NCBI GenBank assembly: GCA_023380995.1
Contig: JAMCTD010000011.1
Coordinates: 1-11,253, forward strand
Source of the DNA: Patescibacteria group bacterium
GTDB lineage: Bacteria > Patescibacteria > Microgenomatia > Daviesbacterales > UBA10151
Direction of reading: 5' to 3'
DNA: 11,253 nucleotides
Shown here piece by piece: positions 6,934 to 11,253 of the stretch. The first letter of the stretch is position 1; each line of letters starts with the position of its first letter. A model generated the notes under the pieces. It did not search any database and had not been told where the DNA came from. It worked only from the letters and a program-made list of their open reading frames with translations. The position numbers and the translations under genes were made by a program.

Positions 6934-7242
6934 ATGATACCTGGTTTAAAAGATATATTCGATGATAATACTAAACGACTACCTCAATTCAATACCTTGG
7001 GTGATTTGCTCTCAGGGATAGTCAACATCATTTTTTATGTAGCTGTTTTTTTGGCCTTTTTTTGGCTGGTTTGGGGAGCATTTGCTTATATTATGGCTCA
7101 AGGGAAAAAAGAAGATTTAGCCAAAGCCAGAGCCAGGATTACCTGGGCTTTAATAGGACTTTCTATTATTCTTTTATCATTTTTCATAGCCAAATTTGCA
7201 TCAGAAATATTTAGACCTAACATAGGAGGATTACCATTCTAG
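6934..7242 (+). CDS. TrbC/VirB2-like pilin-type protein
   Basis: The 102-residue product has no signal peptide. A short polar N-terminus (1-22) is followed by two helices at about 26-49 and 67-90. They are joined by the module loop WGAFAYIMAQGKKEDLAKARARIT, in which a Gly-Lys turn leads into a short basic helix. The C-terminus is GGLPF. This pattern matches pilin subunits of type IV secretion and conjugation systems (TrbC/VirB2) and the small pilin-like proteins of mycoplasma integrative elements. In a membrane it should insert as a hairpin with both ends outside. Its stop codon overlaps the GTG start of the next gene by one base, so the two are probably translated together. Assembly into a filament is inference from the family. 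Confidence 0.8.
   Translation: MIPGLKDIFDDNTKRLPQFNTLGDLLSGIVNIIFYVAVFLAFFWLVWGAFAYIMAQGKKEDLAKARARITWALIGLSIILLSFFIAKFASEIFRPNIGGLPF
7224..7229 (+). promoter_or_regulatory. Shine-Dalgarno site inside the preceding gene
   Basis: AGGAGG within the last codons of the 6934-7242 gene, 12 bases before GTG 7242. The spacing is long but this is the only good ribosome site near the cluster genes and supports the GTG start lying ahead of the heptamer repeats. Confidence 0.5.
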
Positions 7243-7706
7243 TGAAAATTCAAAATTCAAAATTCAAAATTCAAAATTTTGGTAGTTTTCTTCGAAAACT
7301 TTTATTTAAAACTTTTGCCTTTTTAATTGTACTTTTAACTTTTAACTTTTTACTTTTAACTTTTCCCATCTATGCTGCTGATAATCCTTGCCCGTCTAAT
7401 CCGGGGGGGGGATTTCGGATAGGAGGTTGTTTTGGCTTTGGCAATATCACATCCTTGGGACAAGCAGTCAGTCAATTAATTCCTGCTGTGTTTTCCTTGG
7501 CAGCAGTAGCTGTAGTGATAAATTTTCTGTTAGGAGCATTTAAATATTTGAAGGCTGGAAGCAGCAAAGAAGAGATAGACGGAGCACGACAAATGATCAC
7601 CCACTCTATTATTGGTTTTATTATACTGATATTTGCTTTTTTGATTCTGCAGTTTCTATTATCTTCCTTATTTGGGATAAAGGGATTTCAAATAATCCAA
7701 GGTTGA
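7242..7706 (+). CDS. TrbC/VirB2-like pilin-type protein with signal peptide written in heptamer repeats
   Basis: The 154-residue product begins with repeat-encoded residues 2-12, then a basic stretch and a hydrophobic signal peptide core (24-43) with likely cleavage after PIYA (45). A short Cys-containing segment (C50, C63) leads to two helices at 78-100 and 120-143, joined by LGAFKYLKAGSSKEEIDGARQ, the module seen in the neighbouring genes. GTG at 7242 overlaps the previous stop. No ATG occurs before the signal peptide, so either the GTG is real, and the AAAATTC array is coding, or translation begins at a non-canonical codon further in. A G9 run at 7403-7411 encodes Gly55-57 directly after the signal peptide. 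The heptamer tracts and the G run are both potential slippage sites that would change the frame. Confidence 0.8.
   Translation: MKIQNSKFKIQNFGSFLRKLLFKTFAFLIVLLTFNFLLLTFPIYAADNPCPSNPGGGFRIGGCFGFGNITSLGQAVSQLIPAVFSLAAVAVVINFLLGAFKYLKAGSSKEEIDGARQMITHSIIGFIILIFAFLILQFLLSSLFGIKGFQIIQG
7245..7278 (+). repeat. AAAATTC tandem heptamer, about 4.9 copies
   Basis: Four exact consecutive copies of AAAATTC occupy 7245-7272, followed by AAAATT at 7273-7278. The array begins directly after the GTG start codon. Since 7 is not a multiple of 3, three units encode a seven-residue period (K-I-Q-N-S-K-F). Confidence 0.95.
7284..7300 (+). repeat. Short perfect hairpin between the two heptamer tracts
   Basis: AGTTTTC (7284-7290), loop TTC, GAAAACT (7294-7300): a perfect 7-bp stem placed between the A-rich and T-rich heptamer tracts. 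Confidence 0.6.
7330..7364 (+). repeat. [AT]ACTTTT tandem heptamer, 5 copies
   Basis: Five consecutive units AACTTTT or TACTTTT, preceded by degenerate units back to about 7308. They lie inside the signal peptide codons and encode its hydrophobic core, a seven-residue period rich in Leu, Phe and Thr. Confidence 0.95.
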
Positions 7707-7741
7707 GATAATCTCCCATTATGTTTAAGGAATACGGGGAC

Positions 7742-8368
7742 CTATCTACGAAATCTGCTTTTGATAGCAATAAATATACCTGATATTCCAATTATTCCTG
7801 CTGCCCAATCCCACAGAGTAATCCCCGCTCCTTCACCCCGATTATCAGAATACTTCTCAGGTACAGCAGTTGGTATTGGAACTGGAGTTGGTGTTCCGAT
7901 TGGAATTGGGCGGACGCGTGTTGGTATAGGTAGCGAAAACGGCACAGGAGTAGGGGTGATGGTAGCATTCCGCCCTGCTTGAGCTATTTGGGTTTCTTTT
8001 CTATCAGCCAGTTCTTTAACAACAGCCTCTGCTAACGCTGTATCTATAGCCTCTGCTGTACTATAAGGAGGAGGCAGGGATACCCATGTCTCTGTTGGTG
8101 TAGATGTCACAGTGGGTGTACCAAGTAAAATACTCAATCTGTCCGCTACAATAGTAATTTGGGACTGGGCTGTAGCCAACCGCTCTGCTTCTGGCAACTG
8201 TTCTGCTAGAGCTGTAATAGTTGCCTCAGCTTGTGCAGCTTGCACAGCCAAATCACTCGGTGTAGCAACTACGGCTGGATTGATATGCGGCAGGTGATCA
8301 CATGCAACACCTACAAATCCAATTAAGAACACACCAGCTATACGTTCTAACCGCTCTACGTTTCTCAT
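7742..8368 (-). CDS. Proline/threonine-rich probable lipoprotein, opposite strand to the cluster
   Basis: The 208-residue product has a hydrophobic N-terminus (11-22) ending in VGVAC, a near-fit to a lipobox with Cys23 as the lipidated residue (Gly at -3 is not ideal). An Ala- and Glu-rich probably helical region follows at about 35-85, then Pro- and Thr-rich stretches at 86-100 and 137-170 (repeated TPTPVP and PIP). The C-terminus has a hydrophobic helix at 183-201 followed by KSRFRR, which looks like a stop-transfer anchor. It would sit on the cell surface with a stalk-like segment. I do not recognise a family. It is the only minus-strand gene inside the pilin cluster, converges on the gene before it and diverges from the one after it. 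Base composition is higher: two 60-base lines counted at 48-53% GC against 37% in one neighbouring line. These signs suggest later insertion. Confidence 0.65.
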   Translation of the reverse strand: MRNVERLERIAGVFLIGFVGVACDHLPHINPAVVATPSDLAVQAAQAEATITALAEQLPEAERLATAQSQITIVADRLSILLGTPTVTSTPTETWVSLPPPYSTAEAIDTALAEAVVKELADRKETQIAQAGRNATITPTPVPFSLPIPTRVRPIPIGTPTPVPIPTAVPEKYSDNRGEGAGITLWDWAAGIIGISGIFIAIKSRFRR

Positions 8369-8462
8369 AACTTGAGGCTATTTTATTGCTTGTGTGATCA
8401 GGAAGAATGTAAATAAAGTAAGAAATATGTATGAGGATATTTTGTGTTAATATATTTTTAAG

Positions 8463-9071
8463 ATGACTAAGAAAATTCTCATCACCTCTGTCCTATTTAT
8501 TTTTGCCATATTTCTTTTTATCAATCCTGTTAGCACATATGCCTTAAACCAAGGAGACAACTGCCACATCACCAAGGACGAGCCTAATGGCAATTGTAAT
8601 GACCCCAAACTTTTCTGTCAACCAACTGCCAACCAACTCGACCCTCGTTTAGGCTATATTGCTGGTACGTGCGAAAGTGCAACTGTACGGAATACTTTTG
8701 GCAAAGTTGATGCTCCTGCTCCCCTAAAAACACTTTTAAAAAATGATCCTACGGGAGGCGGAGCTATCAGCCAGTTTTTATCTAATTTTGTAACCCTGCT
8801 TTTCTCTGTTGCAGCTATAGTGTTAATTTTTATGATCATTTGGGGAGCGTTTGAGTGGTTAACATCAGGCGGAGATAAGGAAAAACTCTCTTCTGCCCAA
8901 AAAAGGATTATTAATGCCATTATCGGTATAATCCTTTTTGCGGTAGCTTTTGCCATTATCAGAGTCTTAGGACAGTTTACCGGATTTGAATTTTTCAGAG
9001 ATCAAAATCCTCTTCCTAATGGATGCGTGCGGGACGCTAGCGGCATAATTATCTGTCCCTATGGTACTTGA
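8463..9071 (+). CDS. TrbC/VirB2-like pilin-type protein with Cys-rich N-terminal segment
   Basis: The 202-residue product has a signal peptide (hydrophobic 5-20, cleavage likely near TYA at 27). An exposed segment of about 75 residues follows with four Cys (34, 45, 52, 70), suggesting disulfides. The pilin module comprises helices at 107-129 and 147-170 joined by WGAFEWLTSGGDKEKLSSAQKR. The C-terminal tail holds two more Cys (188, 198). The loop is nearly identical to that of the next gene (WGAFEW, SGGDKE), so the two are the closest pair in the cluster. The ATG is preceded by TATATT at 8451-8456 with no Shine-Dalgarno site, again compatible with a leaderless message. Its stop codon overlaps the -35 box of the next gene's promoter. 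Confidence 0.8.
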   Translation: MTKKILITSVLFIFAIFLFINPVSTYALNQGDNCHITKDEPNGNCNDPKLFCQPTANQLDPRLGYIAGTCESATVRNTFGKVDAPAPLKTLLKNDPTGGGAISQFLSNFVTLLFSVAAIVLIFMIIWGAFEWLTSGGDKEKLSSAQKRIINAIIGIILFAVAFAIIRVLGQFTGFEFFRDQNPLPNGCVRDASGIIICPYGT

Positions 9072-9097
9072 CAAATGCTTTATTATGCAGATATAGT
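9068..9097 (+). promoter_or_regulatory. Strong sigma-70-type promoter within the pilin cluster
   Basis: TTGACA (9068-9073, perfect consensus), an 18-base spacer and TATAGT (9092-9097, five of six). Transcription should start near 9104, only about six bases before ATG 9110. The -35 box overlaps the TGA stop of the preceding gene. This is the best promoter in the window and would let the downstream pilin-type genes be expressed separately from those upstream. Confidence 0.65.
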
Positions 9098-9109
9098 TAA
9101 ACTAGAGAT

Positions 9110-9493
9110 ATGAAAAAATTAATTTTCTTAGGTTCTATAATAACATCTTTCTTTGCTCCTATCCAGGTATTTGCAGCAGATGTAGTTATTAATAGACCTT
9201 CACAGGGCTTTGCAACACTGGGAAATGCCATTAATAATATTATAACTTTAGCCTTCGCAATAGCTGTATTAGTAGTTCTAATAATGCTGATTTGGGGGGC
9301 ATTCGAGTGGATCGTTTCAGGTGGAGACAAGGAAGATGTTATTATAGAACCTGGCAGAATTATCAATGCTTTAATAGGTTTGGCTGTATTAGCTGTAGCT
9401 TTTGCCTTAGCTAGATTCGCTGGACAATTTGCAGGATTAGATTTATTAAACATAAATGTGCCCACACCCAACCCCAGTGCATCAGGAATCTAA
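9110..9493 (+). CDS. TrbC/VirB2-like pilin-type protein
   Basis: The 127-residue product has a signal peptide (hydrophobic 4-20, cleavage likely after VFA at 22), a short exposed segment, and two helices at 41-63 and 84-107. The joining loop starts WGAFEWIVSGGDKED like the neighbour at 8463 but continues VIIEPGR instead of the usual basic Ala-Lys-Arg helix, so this copy has lost that feature. The mature size of about 105 residues is the usual one for VirB2-type pilins, and it is the most pilin-like of the set. It has its own promoter upstream. A short Pro-rich tail ends the protein. Confidence 0.82.
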   Translation: MKKLIFLGSIITSFFAPIQVFAADVVINRPSQGFATLGNAINNIITLAFAIAVLVVLIMLIWGAFEWIVSGGDKEDVIIEPGRIINALIGLAVLAVAFALARFAGQFAGLDLLNINVPTPNPSASGI

Positions 9494-9540
9494 TCTAAGA
9501 CTACATTGATCTTCAAAGCTATTAATGATAAGTTAAAGTA

Positions 9541-9867
9541 ATGGGACCTCCTCCAGCAGGATTAGATCAACTTGAAAACATAATTGGTAATGTTATTTCT
9601 GTAATAGTAGGTTTAGGGTTTATCGCCATGTTTGTTTTTCTGATTATGGCAGGAATCAAATACCTAACATCAGGTGGAGAACCTAAAGCTATCCAATCTG
9701 CCCATTATACCCTTACCTGGGCTCTTCTAGGATTATTTTTAATGGCTATTGCTTGGCTCGCTTTACAACTTATTGCAAACTTTACTGGGATTAATGTAAC
9801 AGTATTTAATATAAAAACCCTGTGCAAAGATGGCGGAGATCTTTTAAAATTCTGTCAACCTAACTAG
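9541..9867 (+). CDS. TrbC/VirB2-like pilin-type protein without signal peptide
   Basis: The 108-residue product has a short N-terminus (MGPPPAGLDQLENI) with no signal peptide, then helices at 18-37 and 57-80 joined by AGIKYLTSGGEPKAIQSAHY, the same module with I-K-Y for A-F-x. The C-terminal tail has two Cys (95, 105). It begins 47 bases after the previous stop. No Shine-Dalgarno site or clear promoter is seen; TTGATC at 9506-9511 has no good -10 partner. It probably belongs to the transcript starting near 9104. The 124 bases after it (9868-9991) hold a TTGACA at 9897-9902 without a good -10 box, an ACCGCAAA phrase shared with the 6725 hairpin, and the beginning of the next heptamer array. 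Confidence 0.78.
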   Translation: MGPPPAGLDQLENIIGNVISVIVGLGFIAMFVFLIMAGIKYLTSGGEPKAIQSAHYTLTWALLGLFLMAIAWLALQLIANFTGINVTVFNIKTLCKDGGDLLKFCQPN

Positions 9868-9979
9868 TTCTTTCACATTTTTAACCGCAAATATTCTTGA
9901 CACTTTTGTGGCTAAAAGCGTGAATACCCATACTTGCAAACTAAAGCTTATTTGAGTTAGTCTATAAATAGTAAAAAAG

Positions 9980-10077
9980 CTCAAAACTTAAATGTCAAAA
10001 CTCAAAACTGCTGCTCAAAACTTAAAGGTTTTAACTTTTACACTATTACTTTTCACTTTAACTTTTGTACTTTTCGC
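9980..10077 (+). repeat. Period-7 repeat array across a start codon and signal peptide
   Basis: Left part, 9980-10027: units such as CTCAAAA (9980-9986, 10001-10007, 10014-10020), CTTAAAT, GTCAAAA and CTTAAAG, with one 6-base unit CTGCTG at 10008-10013. Right part, 10029-10077: seven consecutive units of the form TTTTNAC or close to it. The start codon at 9992-9994 lies within the left part. CAAAACTTAAAG (10016-10027) and CTTTAACTTTTG (10056-10067) are inverted copies with one mismatch. Confidence 0.85.
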
Positions 10078-11253
10078 TACTCCTGTTTTTGCTCAAACCT
10101 CCACCCCTTCTGCTTCTGTTGCTTCTGTTTCCCCAGCTACTTACTACCCACTACCCCCTACTATTTCTCCCACCTCCCCTCTTTACACTGATCTTTTTAT
10201 CCATAATATGTTCCACTCTTTTTCCTGCTTGGCTGTTGGACAATCTGTAATTGGTCAACCATGTTTAAGTTACCAGGTAACTAAAAATGCTCAAGGTATG
10301 GTTCAAAGTATTCCTGTTTTATCTCAAACTAATTTATCAGGAGGCACGTTAGGCGCTGTAACAGGAGTTATTGGAATACTGTACCAAAATCCTCCTGTCA
10401 GAACTGCTGATTATTTAGCATCTATTGGACAAGATATGGGAATTATCAAAGTTGCTAATGCTCAAGTGATTGGATCAGGAGCACAAGTGTTAAATCCCAT
10501 TTTAAGACTTTGGCAAGTATCAAGAAATATTTCTTATGTACTAATGATTATTATCTTTTTAGTAATTGGGCTTATGGTAATGTTTAGAAATAAACTTAAC
10601 CCACAAACAGTTATTACTGCCCAAGCAGCTTTACCAGGATTAGTAATAGGTTTAATTATGATCACATTTAGCTACTTTTTTGCAGGCCTAATCTCTGATA
10701 TGGCCTTTGTAGGAACAAATGTTGTTGGTTATTATTTCTCCGCAGTTAGAGGCCAAACTAGTACTCCTCAAAATCTGGTTGAAGATTTAAAGGATAAAAA
10801 TGTCCTAAACATTGTAAGCCCTCTTACCGGGCTTGTTGACAAAAATACAGCTTCTAATATGTTAAGCAGCATATGGCCAAGCTTGAGTGAATCAGCTCAA
10901 CAACTAATGACCTTATTGGGTGTATTTTTGACAGTTCAGACTACCGGACAAGGCACAGAATGGCTTAAAGCAATACCGCTAGTAGGCGCACCTGCTCAAG
11001 CGATCGTTAGCATAGCTGCCGGAGGCGCTGCCCTAACAAATCCAACAGCAATGATAGGAATAGCTTTAGCTTTTGTAGCAACCGCTATCCTACTATATGC
11101 CATGATTAAATTATTACTCCGTCTGATTAATGTGTATCTAACCATAATTTTCCTGACATTGAGTGCTCCTTTCCAATTACTAGCAGCTTCTTTACCAGGC
11201 AGGCAAGGAATGGCTACTAGTTGGATATTGAATATGCTCGCCAACAAGGAAAG
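9992..11253 (+). CDS. VirB6/TrbL-like multi-helix membrane protein, cut by the window end
   Basis: The frame is open from ATG 9992 to the window edge (420 codons) with no stop, so the C-terminus is missing. A signal peptide (13-34, core VLTFTLLLFTLTFVLF, cleavage after VFA) is encoded by the heptamer array. A Ser/Thr/Pro-rich stretch follows (35-62), then an exposed region with C79 and C91. Helices are seen at about 180-197, 211-236, 355-375 and 378-400, with a weaker one near 302-318. RNKLNPQTVITAQAALPGL (199-217) and then SYFFAGLISD form a block I associate with a conserved CPR protein located beside VirB2-like and VirB4-like genes. VirB6/TrbL proteins form the inner-membrane channel of type IV secretion systems, and the position after the pilin array fits. 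The channel role is inference. No Shine-Dalgarno site; TATAAA at 9963-9968 is a possible -10 box. Confidence 0.7.
   Translation, partial: MSKLKTAAQNLKVLTFTLLLFTLTFVLFATPVFAQTSTPSASVASVSPATYYPLPPTISPTSPLYTDLFIHNMFHSFSCLAVGQSVIGQPCLSYQVTKNAQGMVQSIPVLSQTNLSGGTLGAVTGVIGILYQNPPVRTADYLASIGQDMGIIKVANAQVIGSGAQVLNPILRLWQVSRNISYVLMIIIFLVIGLMVMFRNKLNPQTVITAQAALPGLVIGLIMITFSYFFAGLISDMAFVGTNVVGYYFSAVRGQTSTPQNLVEDLKDKNVLNIVSPLTGLVDKNTASNMLSSIWPSLSESAQQLMTLLGVFLTVQTTGQGTEWLKAIPLVGAPAQAIVSIAAGGAALTNPTAMIGIALAFVATAILLYAMIKLLLRLINVYLTIIFLTLSAPFQLLAASLPGRQGMATSWILNMLANKE

Larger units (their letters stand above)
6670..6958 (+). repeat. Imperfect direct repeat at the gene boundary (6670-6696 and 6930-6958)
   Basis: The last codons of the ectodomain-pilin gene and the first codons of the next gene share about 25 identical positions, with one mismatch and two small gaps: AAATAT, ACCTGG, TTTAAA, GATATAT in the same order. 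In both copies the codons for I-P-G-[FL]-K are in the coding frame. The 230 bases between them hold hairpins and dispersed-repeat-like sequence but no credible gene. Confidence 0.55.

Noticed and set aside
6670..6958. Insertion sequence between the direct repeats
   Set aside because: No transposase frame and no terminal inverted repeats next to the direct copies, so a mobile element is not called.
7761..7982. Plus-strand frame opposite the lipoprotein-like gene
   Set aside because: The minus-strand frame has a signal peptide, lipobox-like site and C-terminal anchor; the plus-strand frame is its antisense shadow with a Gly-Val-rich translation of the Pro/Thr repeats.
9868..9991. Promoter based on TTGACA at 9897-9902
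   Set aside because: No acceptable -10 box at 16-19 bases; the nearest TATAAA (9963) is far too distant.
10065..10250. 61-codon frame rich in Leu and Pro
   Set aside because: It overlaps the VirB6-like frame, which stays open for 420 codons with signal peptide and membrane helices.

Overview
The window looks like a chromosomal segment of a Candidate Phyla Radiation (Patescibacteria) bacterium, most likely a Microgenomates-like lineage. The grounds are the AT-rich DNA, compact overlapping genes with few Shine-Dalgarno sites, several conserved proteins of unknown function that I associate with this group, and a run of TrbC/VirB2-like pilin-type proteins. TGA is used as an ordinary stop, so this is not one of the UGA-recoding CPR lineages. 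The lineage assignment is inference from gene content and was not searched.

Left half (1-5085), minus strand apart from the first element. The window opens with what looks like the 3' end of a tmRNA gene on the plus strand. It converges on smpB, the tmRNA partner protein. Upstream of smpB in the same reading direction come a membrane protein with a PP2C-like N-terminus and a beta-propeller-like C-terminus, a 78-aa two-helix membrane protein, and a bacterial PH-domain membrane protein whose 3' end overlaps the small gene. Further upstream is a secreted coiled-coil protein with a C-terminal SpoIID/LytB domain. It is split by a frameshift at about 4183-4190, inside the SpoIID domain.

Right half (5201-11253), plus strand apart from one gene. 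This is a tandem cluster of six proteins sharing a TrbC/VirB2-like module: two transmembrane helices joined by a short loop of the type G-A-F-x-[YW]-[LI]-x-[SA]-G-G-x-x-[KE]. The first carries the module at the end of a large secreted ectodomain. The next five are small pilin-sized proteins, three with signal peptides. The cluster then runs into a larger multi-helix VirB6/TrbL-like channel protein that is cut by the window edge. A proline-rich lipoprotein-like gene of higher GC sits inside the cluster on the opposite strand. Together these suggest part of a type IV secretion or conjugation-like envelope apparatus with several non-identical pilins. The ATPase genes that would confirm it are not in the window.

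The most striking feature not explained by genes is a family of period-7 (heptamer) repeat arrays at five places: 514-597, 2458-2520, 3326-3402, 7245-7364 and 9980-10077. In each, the heptamers of one half are roughly the reverse complement of those in the other half. Three occupy gaps between genes. Two run through the start and signal-peptide codons of genes in the pilin cluster, where gain or loss of one 7-bp unit would shift the reading frame.
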